Part shown: piece by piece, positions 1 through 6,191 of the stretch | How positions within the stretch are numbered: position 1 is the first letter of the stretch | Layout: every line of letters starts with the position of its first letter | Assembly (NCBI GenBank): GCA_944329255.1 | Contig: CALVIA010000045.1 | Coordinates: 1 to 8,186, forward strand | Direction of reading: 5' to 3' | Length of the DNA: 8,186 nucleotides | Source of the DNA: an uncultured Bacilli bacterium | GTDB lineage: Bacteria; Bacillota_I; Bacilli_A; RF39; UBA660 | Position numbers and translations under genes: made by a program | The notes under the pieces: generated by a model | Seen by the model: only the letters and a program-made list of their open reading frames with translations | Told to the model about the DNA's origin: nothing | The model's database searches: none

Positions 1-279
1 GCCCCTTCAGGTCCAGTAGGTCCAGTAGCACCCTCAGGTCCAGTAGGTCCGGTAGCCCCTTCAGGTCCAGTAGGTCCGGTAGCCCCTTCAGGTCCAGTAG
101 GTCCAGTAGCACCCTCAGGTCCAGTAGGTCCGGTAGCCCCTTCAGGTCCAGTAGGTCCAGTAGCACCATCAGGTCCGGTAGGTCCAGTAGCACCATCAGG
201 TCCGGTAGGTCCAGTAGCCCCTTCAGGTCCAGTAGGTCCAGTAGCCCCTTCAGGTCCAGTAGGTCCGGTAGGTCCAGTA
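1..279. repeat. 27-bp tandem repeats in the collagen-like gene
   Basis: About ten near-identical 27-bp units are arranged head to tail, each made of three 9-bp blocks of the type gccccttca, ggtccagta, ggtccggta. On the minus strand each unit encodes a nine-residue GPTGPEGAT period. Units differ mainly at silent positions (cca/ccg, ccctca/ccttca) and by one Glu to Asp change (accatca blocks, about 163-200). One unit near 244-279 has an extra 9-bp block. Such arrays readily expand and contract, so copy number may vary between strains or be collapsed in assembly. Confidence 0.93.
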
Positions 280-650
280 GCCCCAGCAGGTCCAGTAGGT
301 CCAGTAGCCCCAGTAGCGCCAGCAGGTCCAGTAGCCCCTCGAGGAAGAACTAAATTTAATATAAAATTTGGTGATGTACCAGTAATCGTTGCACTTGCTT
401 GAGATCCAGGATTACCTGTTGTAACATTTCCTATAGTTAAAGTTGGACTGGCTCCCACAGGTCCAGTAGCACCTGTTGCACCAGTAGCCCCAGTAGACCC
501 GGCAGGACCAGTAGGTCCGGTAGCTCCAGTAGGACCAATAGGACCAGTAGGACCACCCGCAGGTCCAGTAGGTCCAGTTGGACCTTTAGGGCCTCTTGGG
601 CCATAACAACATATTATTTTTTTTTCTTTAATATCGTCACAATTAAATAT
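1..650 (-). CDS. Collagen-like Gly-X-Y repeat protein, 5' part (runs off window start)
   Basis: About 216 residues are visible. A short N-terminal leader (IFNCDDIKEKKIICCYGPRG) is followed by Gly-X-Y triplets rich in GPT, GAT and GPE. A non-collagen insert of about 40 residues (roughly plus positions 340-465; starts ASPTLTIGNV, ends FILNLVLPRG) interrupts them before the repeats resume to the window edge. Proteins of this type form triple-helical filaments on spore exosporia or cell surfaces of Bacillota; surface location here is inferred, and no classical signal peptide is visible. There is no in-frame ATG, GTG or TTG between the upstream stop (657-659) and the first Gly triplet. An AAGGAG at 660-665 is 9 bases upstream of an in-frame ATA (648-650), used here as the likely start. 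A CATAnnnTA sequence at 672-680 resembles a SigE/SigK -10, but a convincing -35 is missing. The gene lies downstream of the permease in the same direction. Confidence 0.88.
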   Translation of the reverse strand, partial: MFNCDDIKEKKIICCYGPRGPKGPTGPTGPAGGPTGPIGPTGATGPTGPAGSTGATGATGATGPVGASPTLTIGNVTTGNPGSQASATITGTSPNFILNLVLPRGATGPAGATGATGPTGPAGATGPTGPTGPEGATGPTGPEGATGPTGPDGATGPTGPDGATGPTGPEGATGPTGPEGATGPTGPEGATGPTGPEGATGPTGPEGATGPTGPEG

Positions 651-727
651 TTGAAATCACTCCTTTCATATTAGTTTATGATTAATATTTAAAAAAGTAA
701 TAATAAAAAACATAAAATAGTAAGAGG

Positions 728-762
728 ATAACAACTTTATTTATTTGAAGTTGTTATTTTTT
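728..762. terminator. Hairpin at the 3' end of the permease gene
   Basis: Perfect 10-bp arms (ATAACAACTT at 728-737, AAGTTGTTAT at 748-757) flank a 10-base loop, with T6 following on the plus strand. The stem overlaps the last codons and stop of the permease. The U-tract is good only for plus-strand transcription. On the minus strand the stem is followed by a pyrimidine-rich but weaker stretch, so termination between permease and collagen-like gene is likely but less certain. Confidence 0.65.
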
Positions 763-1531
763 CAATAAATGAAACAAAATAATACAAAATATACGAAAAT
801 ATAATTAATATAAAAACTCCAGTCATAACTAAATTAATATTAAAAACTTGAGAGCCATATGTAATTAAATATCCTATTCCTTCTTTTGAAACTAGTAATT
901 CTCCCATAATTACACCTATTAAACACATACTAATATTAATTTTTAGAGAACTTATTATTGTTTTTATATTTCCTTTTAAAATTAAATGAAAATATATCTG
1001 TAATTTACTAGCATTAAAACTTTTTAGTAATTTTATTTTGTTATAATCAATATTATTAAATCCTTCATAAATAGTTATAATATTTATTATTATACATATT
1101 AATAGTGCCATAAAAATAATTGAATTTGTATTAGCACCAATCCAAATTATAATTATAGGGCCTAAGGCTATCTTGGGTAAACTATTTATAATTGTTAAAT
1201 ATGGCTCTATTATTTTTGCCAGCATTTTATTCCACCATAGTATTGAAGATACTATTAATCCAATTATAATAGATAACAGAAAACTATACATTGTTTCGTA
1301 AAAAGTTATCCAAATGTGATTAAAAAGATTGTTATTTTTATATAAATTAATTAATGTTTCTATAATTTTTGATGGAGATGATGTTAAAAAAGAGTTTATT
1401 AAATTAAGGTTTGCACTAATTTCCCATAAAAATATAAACATAATAAATATCATGATTTGAAAAAATAAAATAATTGTATTTTTTCTTTTAGTTTTTTTTA
1501 TATATTCTTTTTGTTCATCACTTAATAACAT
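737..1531 (-). CDS. ABC transporter permease, SsuC/TauC/nitrate-type
   Basis: A 264-residue integral membrane protein of normal length for the binding-protein-dependent permeases that import sulfonates, nitrate, thiamine precursors or similar small solutes. Hydrophobic segments lie near residues 19-38, 80-100, 115-132, 136-155, 196-213 and 236-256. The cytoplasmic EAA loop that docks to the ATPase is around 156-188, with the typical KLLKSFNASKLQIYFHLIL pattern. The conserved NSLPKIALGPIIIIWIG stretch before the fourth segment is characteristic of this family. The ATG overlaps the last 14 bases of the upstream ATPase gene, and its GGTGAG ribosome binding site lies inside that gene, so the two were translationally coupled. 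The substrate cannot be told from this protein, and no substrate-binding protein is in the window. With its ATPase partner interrupted, transport is probably lost unless another ATPase substitutes. Confidence 0.93.
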   Translation of the reverse strand: MLLSDEQKEYIKKTKRKNTIILFFQIMIFIMFIFLWEISANLNLINSFLTSSPSKIIETLINLYKNNNLFNHIWITFYETMYSFLLSIIIGLIVSSILWWNKMLAKIIEPYLTIINSLPKIALGPIIIIWIGANTNSIIFMALLICIIINIITIYEGFNNIDYNKIKLLKSFNASKLQIYFHLILKGNIKTIISSLKINISMCLIGVIMGELLVSKEGIGYLITYGSQVFNINLVMTGVFILIIFSYILYYFVSFIEKITTSNK

Positions 1532-1859
1532 TTAACTCACCTAAAATTAAATTACAATATTTATTATAATTTTTATCTAATCTATTTTTTATCACATCGT
1601 TACTTTTATCTAATTTAATTTCTACTATTTTTTTTATCTTTGATGGTCTTTTAGATAAAATAATAACAATATCAGCCATAGATACAGCTTCTGATACATC
1701 ATGAGTTACCATTATAGTAGTCTTATTTTCTTTTTTTATTATATTATAAACATCATTAGATATTAATAATCTATTTTGATAATCTAAAGCACTAAAAGGT
1801 TCATCTAATAAAAGGATATCTGGATTTAATAGTAATGTTCTAATTAATGCAACTCTACG
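1518..1859 (-). pseudogene. ABC transporter ATPase, 3' fragment cut by element insertion
   Basis: The reading frame gives RRVALIRTLLLNPDILLLDEP, then SALD and TIMVTHDVSEA. These are the end of the signature helix, Walker B with catalytic Glu, the D-loop and the H-loop of a nitrate/sulfonate-type (SsuB-like) ATPase. About 113 residues remain. Walker A, Q-loop and the LSGG signature are missing. In intact relatives the sequence before RVAL reads LSGGM plus two basic residues; here the codon preceding CGT-AGA is ATT and ABC similarity ends, so the break is at about 1859-1862. The distal part should lie beyond the far end of the inserted element, outside this window. An internal ATG at 1710-1712 could make only a 64-residue non-functional tail. 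The fragment overlaps the permease start, as expected for a former operon. Confidence 0.9.
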
Positions 1860-1872
1860 AATATAATGTAGA
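1853..1872. other. Probable element/host junction (att site) in the ATPase gene
   Basis: Homology to the ABC ATPase stops inside this stretch. A GA dinucleotide at 1859-1860 sits exactly at the breakpoint. TndX/TnpX-type large serine recombinases are known to cross over at directly repeated GA. The site also has short inverted arms, TCTAC (1854-1858) and GTAGA (1868-1872), around an AT-rich core, as expected for a recombinase attachment site. The exact crossover base is inferred, since the other junction and the empty site are not visible. Confidence 0.6.
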
Positions 1873-1887
1873 CACTAATACCTTATC

Positions 1888-1920
1888 AAAGCCTTGAAAA
1901 ATAAGGCTTTTTAAATTTTC
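1888..1920 (+). terminator. Hairpin terminator just inside the element end
   Basis: Perfect 8-bp arms AAAGCCTT (1888-1895) and AAGGCTTT (1903-1910) flank a 7-base loop. The plus-strand transcript continues with TTaaatttt, giving a reasonable U-rich tail. It could insulate the element from host transcription entering on the plus strand. In the minus direction, downstream of the DinD-like gene, the stem forms but no U-tract follows. Confidence 0.6.
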
Positions 1921-1988
1921 GTTTTTTTAATGTTTAACTTGTATTTTTAAGATTTTTATTACTTTCCGACAAAATGCCTTTGACAGAG

Positions 1989-2846
1989 TTATTTATTTTC
2001 TATTTGTTTTTTATCATCTATATATTGATAATTTAAAGCATTTTGATTTGATATAGCCGATTTTTTAGTTGCTTTTTCATAAGACTTTCTTGCGTCACTC
2101 GCAACTTGTCCACCTTTACGAGCTACTTTCATATTTTCTTTAAATCCTTGTGGATGTTCAGATTCTGCTATATCACGAGTAGCAATTTCTCCTAAATCAG
2201 TAAGAAGAACTTCTATATCAGTCATATTATCTCTTAAAGATTCTTTTCTAATACCTTTAAATTGTTTGTATTCATTTGCTTTCATACCAGACCAACTTTT
2301 ATATATTTCATTAGTAAGCATTGCATATTCTAAATTACTTTCAACGCCACCATCTTTCCAAACATCAGTTAATCTTTTTCTTTCTTGAATACCTTTAATT
2401 CTTTTAGAAATCCATGCCTCATCATAACCTTTAGCACGATATGTATCTATTGCTCTTTGCATTGTTAATGATGGGTCAAATACTTCATCAATTCTTTCTT
2501 TACCTAAATGGGCTAACCATTGCTTTATAGGCTCAGCATTTTTACTAGGTACAGATTCAATTATTCTAAACATACCTTCAATATCACATACATCAGTCAT
2601 ACGATATTTACCATCAGTAGCTTTCAATTTCAACTGTCTAGTAATACTAGACGTTTCAAAATTTTCTTCTTTTAATAACTTGTTTTTTAACCAATTCCAA
2701 TATTTTCTAGGTTCTTTACTATCTGCTAAAACACCAACAATATCAACAATACTTATATAATATTTTTCTTCATCTTTATCCCAAATAGTTCTAATTGTTT
2801 CATTGTTAAATATTTTATTGATTAAATGCATATTATCTTGTTTCAT
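1989..2846 (-). CDS. DinD-like protein with Bro-N (phage antirepressor-type) domain
   Basis: 285 residues. Residues about 12-110 resemble a Bro-N domain: TIWDKDEEKYYISIVDIVGV, then RKYWNWLKNKL and a segment ending IESVPSKNAEPIKQWLA. Residues about 120-265 match the DinD-type C-terminal region, with RIKGIQERKRLTDVWKDGG, MLTNEIYKSWSGM, RDNMTDIEVLLTDLGE and an ARKGGQVASDARKSYE tail. Bro-N proteins occur in prophages and mobile elements as antirepressors or DNA-binding regulators; DinD is DNA-damage inducible in E. coli and has been reported to act on RecA. The molecular role here is unproven. A ribosome binding site AAGGATGGTG precedes the ATG. No GAAC-N4-GTTC LexA box is visible upstream; a weak AAGTG/CACTT inverted repeat lies near 2901-2920. 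The gene sits between the recombinase and the element end, in the same direction as the recombinase and 120 bases downstream of it. Confidence 0.86.
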   Translation of the reverse strand: MKQDNMHLINKIFNNETIRTIWDKDEEKYYISIVDIVGVLADSKEPRKYWNWLKNKLLKEENFETSSITRQLKLKATDGKYRMTDVCDIEGMFRIIESVPSKNAEPIKQWLAHLGKERIDEVFDPSLTMQRAIDTYRAKGYDEAWISKRIKGIQERKRLTDVWKDGGVESNLEYAMLTNEIYKSWSGMKANEYKQFKGIRKESLRDNMTDIEVLLTDLGEIATRDIAESEHPQGFKENMKVARKGGQVASDARKSYEKATKKSAISNQNALNYQYIDDKKQIENK

Positions 2847-2956
2847 TTATTCACCATCCTTTACTATATATTTTTAATATGTATTAAGTAAAAGGTTATA
2901 GAAGTGTATAATCTCTCACTTATATTATTCTACAAAAGTTTTGAATTTCCTTTTTT

Positions 2957-2977
2957 ATTTTGAATATTATTCAAAAT
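2957..2977. repeat. Perfect palindrome across the recombinase stop codon
   Basis: Ten-base arms ATTTTGAATA (2957-2966) and TATTCAAAAT (2968-2977) surround a single central base. The palindrome covers the last two codons and the stop of the recombinase. No U-tract follows on the minus strand, where A6 and GG come next, so it is not a standard terminator. A protein-binding site or an old attachment site are both possible. Confidence 0.7.
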
Positions 2978-4580
2978 TCCATTTAATTTCAATATCTCTT
3001 GTATTAGTATCTTCATTAATCTTGCCGATATAGATTCTATCTACAAATTCATCTACTATAACTCTGTTTAATTTTTCTAATTGTTGATATTTATTAAATA
3101 ACTCTTTTTTATTTTTGTTTGAAGATTCTTTTAGTGTATAATAGTTAATCTCATTATCAATAGATTTTAGTTGGTCTTTTAACTTTTCATCATCATTCTT
3201 GTAATTAGTAATTAATTCTTTAAATTGTTCTGCATTAATTATTCCATTAACTTTATCTTCATAAAGATTTTTTAAATAATTTTTAGTCTTTGCCATTTGA
3301 TTAACTATAGTTTCTTTTTGTTTTGTTAATAAATTGATTTTTTTAGTGAACTTATTATTTTCTTTTTTCAAAGATTCTGTTTCTAAAATATTTAAATCAT
3401 AAAACTTTTTAACTTTTTTATTAATATGACTTAATACTAATTCTTCTAAAGCATCATACCTAATCGCTGCTTTATTTACACAATCATTATAACCATCTCT
3501 GTTATTAGAACATACTAGATACTCATGTTTAGAAGAATTTTTCTTTCTCATATAGCGACCACATTCTTTACAAAATATTTTGCCAGAGAAGTTATGAACA
3601 ATTCCTGTTGATTTCATAGGTTTTGTTCTTTCTTTCAAAGCAATTTGAACTTTTGCAAATGTTTCCTCATCAATTATAGCTTCGTGCATATTTTCTCTAC
3701 GAATCCATTTTTCTTCAGGTTTATTTATTACTTTATGATTTTTATAACTAACAGTAGTTCTTTTTCCTTGAATTAAATGTCCTAAATATAATTCATTTTT
3801 AAGTATTGTTTTAATAGCATTTGTATTCCATTTAATTTCTTCTCTAGGTCTATTACTAATTACATTTAATTTAATACCTTTTCTGTATTTATAAAGAGAG
3901 GGACAAGGAATATTTTTATCATTTAAGTAGTGAGCTATTCCTGTAAACCCCATACCTTTTAAATATAAATCGTATATTTCTTTAACAACTTCACTAGCAA
4001 CAGGATCAACAACTAACTTATTGTTATCTTCTTTAGATACTTCATAACCAAATGAGGCGAAAGGAGAAATGAATTCTCCTTGCTTCATTTTAGAATTAAA
4101 AGCACTTCTAATATTGTCTGAAACATCTTCTAAATACCATTCATTAACTAATCCATTTATTTGTCTTGATTTTTTATTACCACTATTGTCGGTATCAGCA
4201 TTATCAGATAAACCGATAAATCTTATGTTCCATTCTTTGAATTTATTGTTGATATACTTTTCAACGATTTCCATATCTCTTGAAAATCTAGATTGACTTT
4301 TACATAAAACTACATCAATTTTACCATTTTCACAATCTCTAATTAATCTTTCAAATTCAGGTCTATAAGTACCGGCACCCGATAAATCTTCATCACAATA
4401 TTCATCAACCAACATAAATTGTGGATTTTTATCGATATAATCTAATAGCATATTTCTTTGATTTTTTATAGATTCACTATCATCATCTTTATTAATTTTA
4501 TCTCTATCTTCATTTGATAATCTTAAATAAATACCAACTCTTAATAATATCTTCTCTCTAACACTCTCCATTTCATTCAT
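2967..4580 (-). CDS. Large serine recombinase (TndX/TnpX-type integrase)
   Basis: 537 residues, close to TndX of Tn5397 in length. The N-terminal resolvase domain (about 13-160) has YLRLS with nucleophile Ser22, the conserved DEDLSGAGTYRPEFERLI block and SQSRFSRD (Arg98, Arg101). The recombinase domain follows (about 170-300; GFTGIAHYLNDKNIPCPS, then an ILKNELYLGHLIQGKRT-type stretch). A zinc ribbon has Cys337, Cys340, Cys357 and Cys367. A coiled coil of about 400-505 and a short C-terminal tail (RIYIGKI) complete the family layout. All key residues are present, so the enzyme looks active. It would catalyse excision and integration of the element through a 5'-phosphoserine link. The start is set by GGAGG at 4589-4593, 8 bases before the ATG. 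It shares direction with the small ORF upstream and the DinD-like gene downstream. Confidence 0.97.
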   Translation of the reverse strand: MNEMESVREKILLRVGIYLRLSNEDRDKINKDDDSESIKNQRNMLLDYIDKNPQFMLVDEYCDEDLSGAGTYRPEFERLIRDCENGKIDVVLCKSQSRFSRDMEIVEKYINNKFKEWNIRFIGLSDNADTDNSGNKKSRQINGLVNEWYLEDVSDNIRSAFNSKMKQGEFISPFASFGYEVSKEDNNKLVVDPVASEVVKEIYDLYLKGMGFTGIAHYLNDKNIPCPSLYKYRKGIKLNVISNRPREEIKWNTNAIKTILKNELYLGHLIQGKRTTVSYKNHKVINKPEEKWIRRENMHEAIIDEETFAKVQIALKERTKPMKSTGIVHNFSGKIFCKECGRYMRKKNSSKHEYLVCSNNRDGYNDCVNKAAIRYDALEELVLSHINKKVKKFYDLNILETESLKKENNKFTKKINLLTKQKETIVNQMAKTKNYLKNLYEDKVNGIINAEQFKELITNYKNDDEKLKDQLKSIDNEINYYTLKESSNKNKKELFNKYQQLEKLNRVIVDEFVDRIYIGKINEDTNTRDIEIKWNFE

Positions 4581-4618
4581 AACTATTACCTCCTAACTTA
4601 AGGCAATAATTACTTATC

Positions 4619-4629
4619 AAGTTAAACTT
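4619..4629. promoter_or_regulatory. Possible operator in the recombinase leader
   Basis: A small palindrome, AAGTT-A-AACTT, lies between the predicted transcription start (about 4635) and the ribosome binding site. A repressor bound here would block early transcription. Only symmetry and position support it; no regulator is identified. Confidence 0.25.
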
Positions 4630-4641
4630 ATAACCAATACA

Positions 4642-4650
4642 ATTATACCA
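4642..4650 (-). promoter_or_regulatory. Extended -10 promoter for the recombinase
   Basis: On the minus strand the sequence reads TGgTATAAT, a perfect extended -10 (TG at 4649-4650, TATAAT at 4642-4647). No good -35 stands at 17 bases; TTGCAC lies 20 bases away, which an extended -10 can tolerate. The transcript would start near 4635, about 55 bases before the recombinase ATG. Confidence 0.55.
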
Positions 4651-4651
4651 T

Positions 4652-4792
4652 TTAATTACACTCATTTGTGCAAGTTTCCATAAATAATATAATATTTAAC
4701 AACTTTTTATTTATTATTTCTTTTAAATCGCTATCGGTTATAGTTTTATTTACTACTTCTTTAACATTATAGACTATATTTATAAAGCTCAC
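4652..4792 (-). CDS. Small ORF upstream of the recombinase
   Basis: The frame encodes about 43-46 residues, reading NIVYNVKEVVNKTITDSDLK followed by EIINKKLLNIILFMETCTNE and a TAA at 4652-4654. It looks like a genuine small, helical, charged protein. Its start is ambiguous. An in-frame GTG at 4790-4792 has no good ribosome binding site, while GAGGTG at 4790-4795 would serve an ATA at 4781-4783, where an ATG would be expected. It ends 71 bases before the recombinase start and just before that gene's -10, in the same direction, so a regulatory or accessory role in recombination is plausible but unproven. I do not recognise a family. Confidence 0.45.
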   Translation of the reverse strand: MSFINIVYNVKEVVNKTITDSDLKEIINKKLLNIILFMETCTNECN

Positions 4793-5016
4793 CTCTAATT
4801 TAAATATATTATTTAAAGTGTGATTTTAAACTAATATAGCAGTAATGTTTATTATTTTTGTACTTTGTTTTATTGATAATATCAATCCTCACTTTCATTT
4901 TTACTTCTTATATTTTTCATAAAATTTGGGTACCGTTGTCAATTTTTTTAAATTTATAATATTTATATTTTATATATAGTTATTGCTATTTATAGTTTAA
5001 GAGAGAATATATTTAA
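4793..5016. other. AT-rich intergenic region with palindrome and possible minus promoter
   Basis: There is no convincing gene in these 224 bases. A 15-bp palindrome ATTGATA-A-TATCAAT lies at 4872-4886. On the minus strand a consensus TTGACA (4937-4942) stands 15 bases from TATGAA (4916-4921), a possible but short-spaced promoter reading toward the small ORF and recombinase. GGTACC occurs at 4929-4934 inside that spacer. The palindrome lies downstream of this promoter, in operator-like position. All are sequence-only suggestions. Confidence 0.35.
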
Positions 5017-5744
5017 TTATCTATCCATTTCAAAATCATCTTTATTTTTGTTTTTATTTGGATTATACCAACCATAATTTATAGCATCTGCAATATCTTC
5101 ATAATCTTCAAGATATTCTTTTGGTTTATCTCTATTTAATAATTTATCTATTGCTTTACATACTTTTCTTAATATATCAATCCATTTTTTTTAATTCCTT
5201 TTCAAAACTTTCTTTTACTTCTTCAACTTTCTCTTTCCAATCTTCAATACTATTTTCTAAAATTTTAACTACACCATTTAATCTATTTATTTCTTGTTTT
5301 TGTTCCTTAATAGTAGATTTTTGTTCTTTAATAAGCTCATTTCTTTTTATGAGTTCCTTGTTATTTCTAAAAGTATCATTTTCTTTTAATAATTTATTAA
5401 TTTCAATATCTTTATTTTGATTATCAGTATTTAAAACAACAATTTGTTTTTTTTAAATCTTTGGTATAATCAATAATCTTATTTACATCTTCTTCTTTAT
5501 ATCCTCCAAGTTTTCTTTTTGTTGGATTTAGTAGATTATCTTTATCATTAGATTTATTAGCCGTTTCAAGCCCATTTTTAGAGTTTTCTATCACTCTTAA
5601 TACATTTTCTTTTTCTTGCTTTAATTCTTCTAATTCGGCATTTAATTCTTTAATTTGCCACTCAGTTTTAGTTTGATTTTCTACTTTACCTCCAATATCT
5701 CCACGATATAAATTAAAACCACGTTTTGTTATAAAATCATTCAT
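5017..5744 (-). pseudogene. MobV-type plasmid mobilization relaxase, truncated and frameshifted
   Basis: The frame starts at MNDFITKRGFNLYRGDIGG and goes on with TEWQIKELNAELEELKQEKE, the pattern that follows the catalytic domain in MobV/Pre relaxases (TnpZ of Tn4451 is one). A long coiled coil follows, ending in WIDILRKVCKAIDKLL and a tail with AINYGWYNPNK, stop at 5017-5019. Reading it whole needs two frame corrections, both at runs of eight A on the coding strand (plus T8 at 5447-5454 and 5185-5192). Taking each run as A7 joins the three frames into about 242 residues. The N-terminal half with the HUH-type metal and nucleophile motifs is absent: upstream of 5744 the frame meets a stop at 5790-5792 and the sequence belongs to a divergent gene. 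This copy cannot nick an oriT, and no intact relaxase is in the window. Confidence 0.75.
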
Positions 5745-6191
5745 GTTGATGATAAAGTAATAAATATAACAACTATTATTGTAGATATATTAACAGCAAT
5801 AATATTTACTTTAACATTAATTTTAAGAACTAATTTAATGTATGGATTATATTGGATATCTATAATATTATTCTTAATTGTTGATATAGTATCAATTATG
5901 CACTGGGATGTAGATGGATTAAAATCCGAAAAAAACGAGACTGATAAAATGATAAGAGGATTTAGAGATGCAACTGCAATAACAATAATATTAAGTGGTC
6001 TTGGATTTCTAGCTGTTATATTTTTAAGAGAAACAAATGAAAACATAACCCAAAATATTTATGTAATTATTGCATTATTCTGTTTGCTAGCAATTACACA
6101 ACTATTTAATAGATTAATGATACATTCTAATATAAAACATACTTCAAAATTTGCAAAAGAATTTTATATAAAAAATAATAAAGAAAAATAA
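5745..6191 (+). pseudogene. Small multi-pass membrane protein gene, probably lacking its 5' end
   Basis: The frame is open from 5712 to the TAA at 6189-6191. It gives four hydrophobic segments: NITTIIVDILTAIIFTLTLI (about 5763-5822), MYGLYWISIILFLIVDIVSI (5838-5897), AITIILSGLGFLAVIFL (about 5973-6029) and IYVIIALFCLLAITQLF (about 6057-6107). A charged loop (DGLKSEKNETDKMIRGFRD) separates the second and third, and the tail is basic. The first ATG (5838) would remove the first membrane segment and has no ribosome binding site. No ATG, GTG or TTG stands in frame upstream. The membrane reading begins at about the point where the divergent MobV remnant ends, so both probably lost their 5' ends at one junction. 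Translation from 5838 cannot be excluded. Family not recognised. Confidence 0.5.

Noticed and set aside
672..680. Sporulation sigma factor promoter (CATAnnnTA) for the collagen-like gene
   Set aside because: The -10 pattern fits, but no matching -35 is found at proper spacing, and the predicted start would fall on the ribosome binding site. It is noted only in the gene entry.
3694..3703. A second copy of CTCTACGAAT, the sequence at the element junction
   Set aside because: It encodes IRR in the recombinase itself. A 10-base match in 8 kb is plausible by chance and the surrounding bases do not match, so it is not taken as an attachment site.
4069..4296. Plus-strand open frame opposite the recombinase
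   Set aside because: It lies entirely antisense to the conserved resolvase domain of the recombinase, has no ribosome binding site and shows the composition of an antisense shadow.
4809..4898. A 29-codon minus-strand ORF (begins MKVRIDIINK)
   Set aside because: It has no ribosome binding site, a low-complexity Lys/Asn/Tyr composition, and overlaps a palindrome; chance ORFs of this size are common.
5121..5420. Plus-strand hydrophobic open frame
   Set aside because: It is antisense to the coiled coil of the MobV remnant. The apparent membrane segments come from complementing Lys/Glu-rich codons.
5750..5785. Possible MobV oriT resembling the pMV158 nick region near the mob remnant
   Set aside because: Only short AAAGTA-type fragments match, no proper inverted repeat is present, and the sequence reads as coding for the first membrane segment of the divergent gene.
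5741..6046. Minus-strand open frame opposite the membrane-protein gene
   Set aside because: The plus-strand reading has clear alternating membrane segments and charged loops, while the minus reading has no ribosome binding site and unnatural composition.
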